From NCBI RefSeq assembly GCF_016093545.1, contig NZ_JADKYX010000001.1, positions 1 to 64,000 of the forward strand: 64,000 nucleotides of DNA, in the 5' to 3' direction. The position numbers and the translations under genes were made by a program. The notes below the pieces were generated by a model. The model saw only the letters and a list, made by a program, of their open reading frames with translations, ran no database searches and had not been told where the DNA came from. The stretch's first letter is position 1. Each line of letters opens with the position of its first letter. Source of the DNA: Massilia rhizosphaerae. Its GTDB lineage: Bacteria; Pseudomonadota; Gammaproteobacteria; Burkholderiales; Burkholderiaceae_D. This document shows, piece after piece, positions 57,601 to 64,000 of the stretch.

Positions 57601-58568
57601 CGCCGCGTTCGCTGCTGTGCGTGCCGATCCTCGTCGGCAGCCGCGTGCTGGGCGTGATCACGGTGCAGAGCGGCCGCCCGGGCGCGTACCAGAACGTGCA
57701 GCTGGACATGCTCAGCACCCTCGCATCGTACGTCGGCGTCGCGCTGGACAACGCCGACGCCTACCGCCAGCTCAAGGAAACCCAGGCGCAGCTGGCCGCG
57801 CGCGAAAAGCTCGCGTCGCTCGGCTCCCTCGTCGCGGGCGTCGCGCACGAACTGAACACCCCGATCGGCAACAGCCTCCTGATGGCCAGCACCCTGGAAG
57901 AAAAGACGCACGCGCTGGCCGAGCGCTTCGCGCACAACGCCCTCAAGAAATCGGACCTGGAAACGTGGATCGCGGCCGCGCGCGAAGCGGCGAGCCTGAT
58001 CGTGCGCAGCCTGGGCGGGGCGGCGGACCTGGTGAACAGTTTCAAGCAGGTGTCGGTGGACCAGGCCAGCACGCAGCGCCGCCGCTTCGACCTGGCCCAG
58101 GCCTGCCACGAGATCGCGGCCACGATGATGAACCAGGTGCGCCGCGCCGGCCACACGCTGGAGTTGCGCGTGCCGGCGGGGATCGCGATGGACAGCTATC
58201 CCGGCCCGTTCGGCCAGGTCGTCATCAACTTCGTCAACAATGCGCTGCTGCATGCGTTCGACGCGCCGGGCGGCCACATGCTGCTCGTGGCCACGGCGGT
58301 CGACGGCGAGCGCGTGCGCATCGAATTTTCCGACGACGGCCACGGCATCCCGCAGGAACACCTGTCGCGCATCTTCGATCCGTTCTTCACCACGCGCATG
58401 GGGCAGGGCGGCACGGGACTCGGCCTCAACATCGCGTGGAACCTGGTCACGACCCTGCTGCAGGGGACGATCGAGGTCGAGAGCGCGCCTAGCCGGGGCA
58501 CGGTGTTCATCCTCGAGCTGCCGCTGCGCGCGGCCGCCGCGGCGATCGAGCCTACACAACCAGGTTGA
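54618..58568 (+). CDS. Beta-propeller sensor histidine kinase (Reg_prop/Y_Y_Y/GAF)
   Basis: The protein of about 1316 residues has a signal peptide (about 10-35). A large periplasmic part follows of Reg_prop repeats (two 7-bladed propellers; recurring units such as LWIGT-x-GL and DRFD), then a Y_Y_Y domain (about 755-805), a membrane helix (about 815-835), a coiled coil, a GAF domain (about 910-1060) and a kinase core (VAGVAHELNTPIGN, NNALLHAF, SDDGHGI, GTGLGLNIAWNL). It has no receiver or AraC domain. Such proteins usually sense polysaccharide fragments. The 3' end overlaps the convergent dehydrogenase gene by 17 bp. A GTG at 54597 and an ATG at 54534 are alternative starts. Confidence 0.9.
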   Translation: MLPVHRKPCPPASAAALLRMVCGLLLACLCSAALAGGPRSLRFERIGLEEGLSQESVLTILQDRDGFMWFGTQAGLNRFDGYRNQVFRNDPNDPSSLVDNYVQAAYEDGQGRLWFGTRGGLVRFDPAARKFVRNSLAAGGERNTHNSAVTAIVGDGAAGLWIGTSDGLVHFDPATGGVRAWRHDTSDAASLRDDRVTALALDPWDGLWIGTGVGLEHLPAGAARFEHFDIDAGGNSKRNTVAALSMGPRDTLWIGTDAGLEAWRIGQGPPRRRHLGADEGMNDGRVRTLYHDQGDNLWVGTELDGLKWRDPTSGRFVGYISQPLDRHTLSDNQVTAIWVDRTGTLWAGTMFGGVDRADLASGGFSRFSMLPGQVADPRSARKTRSIAVGADGRLWLGTTGGGIVHLDPDSGRADVLRHDPANPASLPDDVVNSVLPGRGRLWVGSPSGLSWRDPATGRFTPVPLGREAGANWVQFLALDRVGALWGVTRGGLFMIEPDGRTLRRWRHDPADPSSLGENYGFAVLEDRAGAIWIGTENGLDRYDRATGTFAHFRHDPHDPRSLRHNRVYYLYESARGDLWVGTAGGLLRMERRPGGKVAFRLFPVTAMREQVPIGGILEDGDGRIWASTTVGLTRVDPETGRYKSYSAKDGLTDGSYFVGSAARDADGELHFGGIDGMTSFQPADIRDNPFPPTVVITDFLVFNRPRALPVAIDRLRAIRLSHRDTVFTLEFAALHYADPQANRYAYRLRGFDQDWTETDARKRFATYTNLDPGDYVFEVKAANKDGVWSDKPATLAISITPPFWMTWWFRLLAASVLAGCAVALYRLRVRVLVQQKERLERQVGARTAELMLQKEQAERRKREAEAQKEAVEQARRNIALLSDIGRELTANLDGEAIMANVFGQVRQLMDAPLFAIGVARPNGPLEYPYVVADGRRVPGAGRFPARVRGLAEYCVATGEEILIGDLARDYARFAGLVRDVLGAEPAQADDVMLAAPRSLLCVPILVGSRVLGVITVQSGRPGAYQNVQLDMLSTLASYVGVALDNADAYRQLKETQAQLAAREKLASLGSLVAGVAHELNTPIGNSLLMASTLEEKTHALAERFAHNALKKSDLETWIAAAREAASLIVRSLGGAADLVNSFKQVSVDQASTQRRRFDLAQACHEIAATMMNQVRRAGHTLELRVPAGIAMDSYPGPFGQVVINFVNNALLHAFDAPGGHMLLVATAVDGERVRIEFSDDGHGIPQEHLSRIFDPFFTTRMGQGGTGLGLNIAWNLVTTLLQGTIEVESAPSRGTVFILELPLRAAAAAIEPTQPG

Positions 58569-59499
58569 TCGGCTTCCCCGCCACCCACGCCTCGAGATTG
58601 TCGACCAGCATATCGGCCAAGGTCTGCATCGCCCCGCCGCTGGCCCACGCCACGTGCGGCGTCAGCACGAAGTTCGGCAGGCGCAGTTGCAGCAGCGGAT
58701 TGTCCGGCACGGGCGGCTCCTTGCTCAGGACGTCGAACCCGGCCCCCGCGATCGTGCCGTCCCGCAGCGCCTGCGCCAGCGCCGCCTCGTCGACGAGCCC
58801 GCCGCGCGCCGTGTTGATCAGGATGGCGCCGCGCTTCATCGCCGCCAGTTCGCGCGCGCCGATCAGGTGGCGCGTCTGCTCCGTCAGCGGCAGGTGCAGG
58901 CTGACGACGTCCGACGTGGCCAGGAGTTCGTCCAGCGGCAGCGGCACGACGTCCGCGTCGGCCACGGGCGAGCGCGACGTGACGGCGACGTCCATGCCGA
59001 ACGCGCGCCCGATCTGCGCGACGCGGCGGCCCAGCGCGCCGTAGCCGACGATGCCGAGGCGGCTGCCGGCCAGGTCGCCGATCGGGTGGTCCAGCAGGCA
59101 GAAGCGCGTCGACCGCTCCCACAGGCCCGCCTCGACGTCGGCCACGTACGCGCGCAGGTTGCGGCGCACGGCGAGGATCAGCGCGAAGCAGTGCTCGGGG
59201 ACGGAGACGAGCGAGTAATTGCGGATGTTCGCGACGACGATCCCCCGTTCGCGGCAGGCGGCGAGATCCACGTTGTCGGTGCCGGTGGCGGCGACGGCGA
59301 TCATCTTCAGGTCGGGCAGCCGGGCGATGGCGTTCGCGCGCAGCGGCACCTTGTTCGTGATCGCGATGGTGGCGCCGCGCAGGCGTTCGACGACGTCGTC
59401 CGCGTTCGTTGCCGGATAGTCGCGCCAGCGATGTTCGAAGGCAGGAGTGCGGACGTTGGCGATCAGGCTGTCGCGATCAAGGAAGACGATGTCGTGCAT
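58552..59499 (-). CDS. D-2-hydroxyacid dehydrogenase (glycerate/hydroxypyruvate reductase type)
   Basis: The 315-residue protein has the D-isomer dehydrogenase layout. The NAD-binding motif GIVGYGALGRRVAQIGRAFGMDV lies about halfway, and the catalytic residues are Arg in NTARGGLVDE, Glu in GAGFDVLSKEPP and His in LTPHVAWAS. It is cytoplasmic. The substrate is probably hydroxypyruvate/glyoxylate or a related 2-oxoacid. The 3' end overlaps the kinase gene on the other strand. Confidence 0.9.
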   Translation of the reverse strand: MHDIVFLDRDSLIANVRTPAFEHRWRDYPATNADDVVERLRGATIAITNKVPLRANAIARLPDLKMIAVAATGTDNVDLAACRERGIVVANIRNYSLVSVPEHCFALILAVRRNLRAYVADVEAGLWERSTRFCLLDHPIGDLAGSRLGIVGYGALGRRVAQIGRAFGMDVAVTSRSPVADADVVPLPLDELLATSDVVSLHLPLTEQTRHLIGARELAAMKRGAILINTARGGLVDEAALAQALRDGTIAGAGFDVLSKEPPVPDNPLLQLRLPNFVLTPHVAWASGGAMQTLADMLVDNLEAWVAGKPINLVV

Positions 59500-59543
59500 G
59501 GCAGGCCCGGATAAAGAGGGATTGCCATTGTAGTGCGCGGACG

Positions 59544-59571
59544 AAAAAAAGACAGGGCGAACCCTGTCTTT
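59544..59571 (-). terminator. Rho-independent terminator (also usable in both directions)
   Basis: GACAGGG and CCCTGTC form a 7-bp stem with loop CGAA. A7 on the plus strand (U7 for the minus strand) lies on one side and TTT on the other. It follows the Ala/Lys-rich gene on the minus strand. Confidence 0.85.
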
Positions 59572-59613
59572 CGAAGGATGGAGGGGCTTGAGCCGGTTGC
59601 GTGCCGCCGGGGA

Positions 59614-59955
59614 TTACTTGGCGGCTTCGGCCTTCTGGTCTGCATGTGCCTCGGCCTTGTCGGCTGCGGCGTCCGTCTTGGCTTTGACGGCTTTCTTGTG
59701 TGCTTTGGCTTTCTTCTTCGCGGCGTCGGCCTTGGCGACGGCGACGTCGGCATTGGCTGCGGCCGCTTTCTTCTCCAGCTTGGCGTCGGCTTTCACGTCG
59801 GCCTTTTCTTCCTTGGCTTCGGCCTTGGCCGCTTTCTTGTCGGCCTTCGCTTCGGCTTTGGCGGCTGGCGTCGTCGCGGCCGGCGCGGTGGGCGTCTGGG
59901 CGAATGCAGCGGTGGCGAACAGGCCTGCGATCAGGGTGGCGACGATTTTGCTCAT
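59614..59955 (-). CDS. Exported Ala/Lys-rich protein
   Basis: The 113-residue protein has a signal peptide (about 1-18, ending AFAQ), then an almost uniform run of Ala, Lys, Glu and Asp, with repeated AKAEAKADKKAAKAEAK-type units. This histone H1-like composition would form an extended or helical rod, and is common in low-complexity periplasmic proteins of this family of bacteria. AAGGAAT precedes the ATG at 59955. No function is known. Confidence 0.75.
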   Translation of the reverse strand: MSKIVATLIAGLFATAAFAQTPTAPAATTPAAKAEAKADKKAAKAEAKEEKADVKADAKLEKKAAAANADVAVAKADAAKKKAKAHKKAVKAKTDAAADKAEAHADQKAEAAK

Positions 59956-60176
59956 GGCGGTGATTCCTTCAGGTGTCGATGGATGGGATGATTCCCGTGC
60001 TACTGGAGCGAAAACGCGGCCGCTGCGCACGCGGTTGACGGGTCTTTACATCCACTTACAACTGTGTTTACGGCAATGACAATTGCCGTGCGATGTTTGA
60101 CAGTGGAAATTATTCCAACGATACTTTGGCGGCACTATCCGTGCACCCAACAACATCGACGCCCAAGAGACCGCTC

Positions 60177-61847
60177 GTGAGACTACACACTTCCTTCCGT
60201 ACCACCCTGACCGCCATCGCGCTCGCCACCGCGGTGCTGGCCGCCCAGGCCGCAGACGCCGTCCACATCGATCCGCAGCACCTGTCGCAGGACGTCAAAG
60301 TCCTGTCGTCCGACGCGTTCGAGGGCCGCGGCCCGAACACGCCCGGCGAAACGAAGACCGTCAACTACATCATCGAACAATTCAAGGCGGCCGGCCTGCA
60401 GCCCGGCGGCGACCTCGTCGCCGGCAAGCGCGGCTGGACCCAGGACGTGCCGCTGGGCCGCTTCGAGATCCAGGGTCCCGTCCAGGTGACCGTGGACGAG
60501 GGCGGCAAGACCAAGTCCTATACCCAGGGTAACGAAATCGCCGTCCGCGCCGCGATGACGGGCGCGAAGAGCGTCGACTTCAAGAACGCGCCGCTGGTCT
60601 TCGTCGGCTACGGCGTCACCGCGCCGGAACGCAAGTGGGACGATTTCAAGGGCCAGGACCTGACGGGCAAACTGGCCGTCGTGCTGGTCAACGACCCGGA
60701 CTTCGAGACGGGCAAGGGCGATTTCGGCGGCAAGGCCATGACGTATTACGGCCGCTGGACCTATAAATACGAAGAGATGGCACGCCGCGGCGCCCTGGGC
60801 ACGCTGATCGTCCACGAGACGGCGCCCGCGTCGTACGGCTGGGCCACGGTGAAGAACTCGAACACGAACGTCCAGTACGACATCGTGCGCAAGCGCCCGC
60901 TCGACGTGCACGCGCCGGTGGAAGCGTGGATCCAGCGCGACGTCGCCCTCGACCTGTTCAAGCACGCCGGCCTCGACTTCGACAAGCTCAAGAAACAGGC
61001 CCAGACCCGCGCCTTCAAGCCGGTCGAACTGAAGGGCGTGACGATGTCCGCGCACTACGCCGTCGACGCCAAGGTCATCACGTCGAAGAACGTGCTGGCC
61101 GTGCGCCCGGGCAGCGAGCACGCGGATCAATATGTGATCTACAGCGCGCACTGGGACCACCTGGGCGTCGGCCTGCCGGACGCCAAGGGCGACAAGATCT
61201 ACAACGGCGCCGTCGACAACGCGACCGGCATCGCCGCGCTGCTGGAACTGGGACGGGCCTATGCCAAGGCGCCGGCGCCCAAGCGCAGCGTCGTGTTCCT
61301 GGCCGTGACGGCGGAAGAGAAGGGCTTGCTGGGTTCGGAATACTATGCGAGCAACCCGGTCTATCCGCTGGCGAAGACGGCCGGCGTGATCAATATGGAC
61401 GCCCTGAGCCCGTACGGCCCGGCGCGCGACTTCTCGATCTCCGGCAGCGCCAAGCTGGACCTGCTCGACCGCCTGATCGCCAAGGCCAAGCAGAACGGCG
61501 TCGCCTTTTCGAAGGATTCGAAACCGGAAGCGGGCCACTTCTTCCGTTCCGACCACTTCTCGTTCGCGAAGAAGGGCGTGCCGGCGATCTCGTTCGAATC
61601 GGGCGAGAACTGGGAGCAGGGCGGCACCGAAGCGGGCAAGGCGGCCGCGGAGAAATACGTGAACGTGGCCTACCACCAGCCGGCCGACGAGTGGAGCGCG
61701 GCATGGCCGTTCACGGGCATGGCGCGCGACCTCGGCATCCTGTACTCGGTGGGCCGCGACCTGGCGGATTCGTCGGCCTGGCCGAACTGGTCCAGGGACG
61801 CCGAGTTCCGCGCGGCGCGTGACGCGACCGCGGCCGAGCGCAAGTAA
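60177..61847 (+). CDS. M28-family zinc metallopeptidase
   Basis: The 556-residue protein has a signal peptide (about 1-28, ending AQAA), a PA-like insert domain (about 130-250) and the M28 catalytic domain. Its zinc ligands and base are HWDHLGVG, AVDNATG, TAEEKGLLG, NMDAL and SDHFSF. It should be a periplasmic or secreted aminopeptidase. The start is taken as the GTG at 60177 (AAGAGA upstream), giving an ordinary signal peptide; longer in-frame starts exist. Confidence 0.88.
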   Translation: MRLHTSFRTTLTAIALATAVLAAQAADAVHIDPQHLSQDVKVLSSDAFEGRGPNTPGETKTVNYIIEQFKAAGLQPGGDLVAGKRGWTQDVPLGRFEIQGPVQVTVDEGGKTKSYTQGNEIAVRAAMTGAKSVDFKNAPLVFVGYGVTAPERKWDDFKGQDLTGKLAVVLVNDPDFETGKGDFGGKAMTYYGRWTYKYEEMARRGALGTLIVHETAPASYGWATVKNSNTNVQYDIVRKRPLDVHAPVEAWIQRDVALDLFKHAGLDFDKLKKQAQTRAFKPVELKGVTMSAHYAVDAKVITSKNVLAVRPGSEHADQYVIYSAHWDHLGVGLPDAKGDKIYNGAVDNATGIAALLELGRAYAKAPAPKRSVVFLAVTAEEKGLLGSEYYASNPVYPLAKTAGVINMDALSPYGPARDFSISGSAKLDLLDRLIAKAKQNGVAFSKDSKPEAGHFFRSDHFSFAKKGVPAISFESGENWEQGGTEAGKAAAEKYVNVAYHQPADEWSAAWPFTGMARDLGILYSVGRDLADSSAWPNWSRDAEFRAARDATAAERK

Positions 61848-61852
61848 CGAAA

Positions 61853-61909
61853 GGTGGGCGCGGGGCGCCCACCCTACGACGCTGTAGGGTGGGCACCCCG
61901 TGCCCACCA
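61853..61909. repeat. REP-like element, two arms head-to-head
   Basis: Two copies of the arm seen at 39924-39999, one inverted (61853-61877) and one direct (61884-61909), with a 6-bp spacer. Here the CTAC/GTAG ends face each other, whereas in the 39.9-kb element the opposite ends do. The arm on the left has a few changes (GCGGGGCGC centre). Confidence 0.8.
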
Positions 61910-61994
61910 AGCACACCATCACAGAGTTAGCTGGCGAACAGTCGCGTCCGCATCATCCGCCTACACTTGACGGCATTGATGCAGAGGTGATGCC

Positions 61995-64000
61995 ATGCCC
62001 GACCCGTTAAAGCTGTACAAGGCCAAGCGCGACTTTTCGATCACGGCCGAGCCCAAGGAAGGCGGGGAGGCCAGCAAGGGGCTTCTCACCTTCGTGATCC
62101 AGAAGCACTGGGCGACCCGCTTGCACTACGATTTCCGTCTGGAACTGGACGGCGTCATGAAAAGCTGGGCCGTGCCGAAAGGCCCCAGCTACGACACCCA
62201 CGACCGCCGCATGGCCGTGCACGTGGAAGACCATCCCATCTCGTATTCCGACTTCGAAGGCACGATCGCGCCGCACCAGTACGGCGCGGGCAAGGTCATC
62301 GTGTGGGACAAGGGCACGTGGGAGCCCGTCGGCGACCCGCGAAAGGGCTATGCGAAAGGCGAGATCAAGTTCGAGATGCACGGCCACAAGATGCACGGCC
62401 GCTGGGTCCTCGTGCGCCTGCGCGGCCACGAGGACGACAAGCAGGAGTCGTGGCTGCTCATCAAGGAGAACGACGAATACGCCCGCCCGGCCGGCGAATT
62501 CTCCGTCGTCGACGAATTCCCCGATAGCGTGAAGGACTTGCCGATGCCCGAGCCGGGCGGGGACGCCAAGCCCGCCGTAAAGCCCAAGCGCGGCGCCATG
62601 CCCGACGGCGCCGTCAAGGACGACCTGCCCGAGAAGCTGTCGCCGGAACTGGCGACGCTCGTGGACGCACCGCCAACCGATCCGGAAAACTACATCTACG
62701 AGATCAAGTTCGACGGCTACCGCATGCTCGCGCGCGTGCAGGGCAAGGACGTCCGCCTCGTCACCCGCAACGGTAACGACTGGACCGACAAGCTCGCGCC
62801 GCTGCAGAAGGAAATCCGGCGCATGAAGCTGCCGGACGGCTGGTACGACGGCGAGATCGTCGTGCACGACGAGAACGGCAAGCCGAATTTCAACCTGCTG
62901 CAGCTGGCGTTCGACGGTTCCAACAGCGCGCAGATCGTCTACTTCCTGTTCGACGTCCCGTACCACAAGGGCTACGACCTGCGCGACGCGCGCCTCGACG
63001 CGCGCCGCCAGCTGCTGCAGGACGTGCTGGCCGCGCGGCCTTCGGACACCGTGCGGTTCTCCGCGGAGTTCGGGACGGACCCGGCGCAGCTTGTCGACGC
63101 CGCCTGCCAGATCGGGCTCGAAGGCGTGATCGGCAAGCGCCGGGATTCCCGCTACGTGACGCGCCGCTCGCCCGAGTGGATCAAGCTGAAATGCGGCCAG
63201 CGCCAGGAATTCGTCATCGGCGGCTACACCGATCCGAACGGTTCGCGCACGGGCATCGGCTCGTTGCTGCTGGGCTACTACGACAAGGACGCCGTGCTGC
63301 GCTACGCGGGCAACTGCGGCAGCGGGTTCAACGGCACGTCGCTGCGCCACATGCGCGCCGTGCTGGAGGACATCGAGACCGACAAGAATCCGTTCCCGCC
63401 GCGCGCCGTGCCGGGCCGCACGAACCACTGGGTCAAGCCGCAGCTGGTCGCGGAAGTGAGCTTCTCGGAATGGACCGCCACCGATTCGATCCGCCATCCC
63501 GTGTTCCAGGGCCTGCGCAAGGACAAGCCCGCGAAGAGCGTCGTGCGCGAGCTGCCCAGGCACATGCAGGAGGCCGCCAAGGACCCGGCCAAGGACGATG
63601 CCAAGCCGCCGGCCCGCAAGCGCGCCGCGAAGAAGGCGGAGGCGCCGGACCCGGATCCGGATCCGGACCTGCCGGGCAATCTGCCGGCCACGTTCAAGGT
63701 CACGCACGGCGAGCGCGTGATGGATGCCGAGAGCGGCGTCACGAAGATCGAGCTGGTGCGCTACTACGCCCTCGTCGGCGCGCTGATGATGGAGCACTTG
63801 AAGGGCCGCCCGGTCTCGCTCGTGCGCGCGCCCGAGGGCGTGGGCGGGGAGCTGTTCTTCCAGAAGCACGTCGCCGCCACCGCGAGCATGCCGGGCGTCG
63901 TGCGGATGGACCAGGCGCTCGACCCCGATCATCCGCGCATGACCGAGATCGCGAGCGCCGAGGGCCTGCTGTCCTGCGCGCAGTGGAACGTCGTCGAGAT
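61995..64000 (+). CDS. ligD: Multifunctional ATP-dependent DNA ligase D (LigD), 5' part
   Basis: The frame runs off the window end after about 668 codons. In order: a 3'-phosphoesterase domain (about 25-170; TRLHYDFRLELDGVMKSWAV, HVEDHPISY), a ligase domain (about 225-530) with the adenylation Lys238 in EIKFDGYR, DGEIVV, EGVIGKR and WIKLKC, a linker rich in Lys/Pro/Asp, and the start of a primase-polymerase domain (GERVMDAESGVTKIELVRYY). LigD works with Ku in bacterial non-homologous end joining. No ku gene is seen in the window; it may follow. The start is the ATG at 61995. Confidence 0.95.
   Translation, partial: MPDPLKLYKAKRDFSITAEPKEGGEASKGLLTFVIQKHWATRLHYDFRLELDGVMKSWAVPKGPSYDTHDRRMAVHVEDHPISYSDFEGTIAPHQYGAGKVIVWDKGTWEPVGDPRKGYAKGEIKFEMHGHKMHGRWVLVRLRGHEDDKQESWLLIKENDEYARPAGEFSVVDEFPDSVKDLPMPEPGGDAKPAVKPKRGAMPDGAVKDDLPEKLSPELATLVDAPPTDPENYIYEIKFDGYRMLARVQGKDVRLVTRNGNDWTDKLAPLQKEIRRMKLPDGWYDGEIVVHDENGKPNFNLLQLAFDGSNSAQIVYFLFDVPYHKGYDLRDARLDARRQLLQDVLAARPSDTVRFSAEFGTDPAQLVDAACQIGLEGVIGKRRDSRYVTRRSPEWIKLKCGQRQEFVIGGYTDPNGSRTGIGSLLLGYYDKDAVLRYAGNCGSGFNGTSLRHMRAVLEDIETDKNPFPPRAVPGRTNHWVKPQLVAEVSFSEWTATDSIRHPVFQGLRKDKPAKSVVRELPRHMQEAAKDPAKDDAKPPARKRAAKKAEAPDPDPDPDLPGNLPATFKVTHGERVMDAESGVTKIELVRYYALVGALMMEHLKGRPVSLVRAPEGVGGELFFQKHVAATASMPGVVRMDQALDPDHPRMTEIASAEGLLSCAQWNVVE

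Noticed and set aside
54588..58559. Minus-strand 1323-codon open frame opposite the propeller kinase
   Set aside because: An antisense shadow of a very long gene; Arg- and Ala-rich with no recognisable domain.

Overview
The window is GC-rich, densely coded chromosomal DNA with short intergenic gaps and many GTG/TTG starts. Its gene content (PEP-CTERM protein, many hybrid sensor kinases, TonB receptors, YfiR, TssF/TssG, LigD, tRNA-Arg(ACG) copies) points to a betaproteobacterium of the Oxalobacteraceae, most likely Massilia or a close relative. That placement is an inference from family content and sequence style; no rRNA is present.

Layout. 0-1.1 kb: the right end of an IS256-like element, which has cut off the 3' end of a small gene, then a P-loop ATPase. 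1.2-8.3 kb: TetR and LysR regulators, a GAF-GGDEF-EAL protein, three SDR oxidoreductases and a glutathione transferase. 8.35-11.2 kb: a lone tssF-tssG pair (type VI secretion baseplate). 11.2-13.7 kb: a CueR-type promoter driving a copper P-type ATPase read in frame into a CopZ-like domain. 13.8-16.5 kb: a lower-GC block with HxlR, azoreductase, NAD(P)-binding protein and a DsbA/FrnE-like oxidoreductase. 16.5-22.2 kb: a probable copper-resistance operon on the minus strand (CxxCC/His-rich protein, Met/His-rich small protein, TolC-like lipoprotein, Tat-exported multicopper oxidase, TonB receptor). 22.3-36 kb: CDF transporter, Pat-like acetyltransferase, RhlE-type helicase, a TPP-riboswitch-linked FAD amine dehydrogenase, a 43-residue lipoprotein, outer-membrane and His-rich periplasmic proteins, type II NADH dehydrogenase and a membrane-bound patatin. 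36-51 kb: a signalling-rich region with four kinases, a REC-GGDEF protein, a kinase-less PAS-REC protein and a YfiR/CHASE8-kinase pair, plus a TonB receptor and a hemerythrin protein. 51-54.5 kb: a PEP-CTERM protein and four tRNA-Arg(ACG) genes, with an SPFH/ribbon-helix-helix operon and a GNAT gene between them. 54.6-64 kb: a giant beta-propeller sensor kinase, a 2-hydroxyacid dehydrogenase, an Ala/Lys-rich exported protein, an M28 peptidase and the start of ligD.

Two themes link the genes. Copper handling appears at two sites: the CopA/CopZ-like gene for cytoplasmic export, and the oxidase/TolC/TonB operon for the periplasm and outer membrane. Membrane signalling fills 36-51 kb. The most interesting points are the CopA-CopZ fusion with its internal ribosome site and a possible +1 frameshift stop, the TPP riboswitch ahead of a DadA/ThiO-like enzyme, the SPFH-RHH operon with a perfect palindromic operator on its -10 box, YfiR coupled to a histidine kinase rather than a cyclase, a receiver domain with a shortened beta-3 strand, and a minus-strand terminator with no annotated gene upstream (small RNA candidate). 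Start sites, domain limits and family names were read by eye; no database search was possible.
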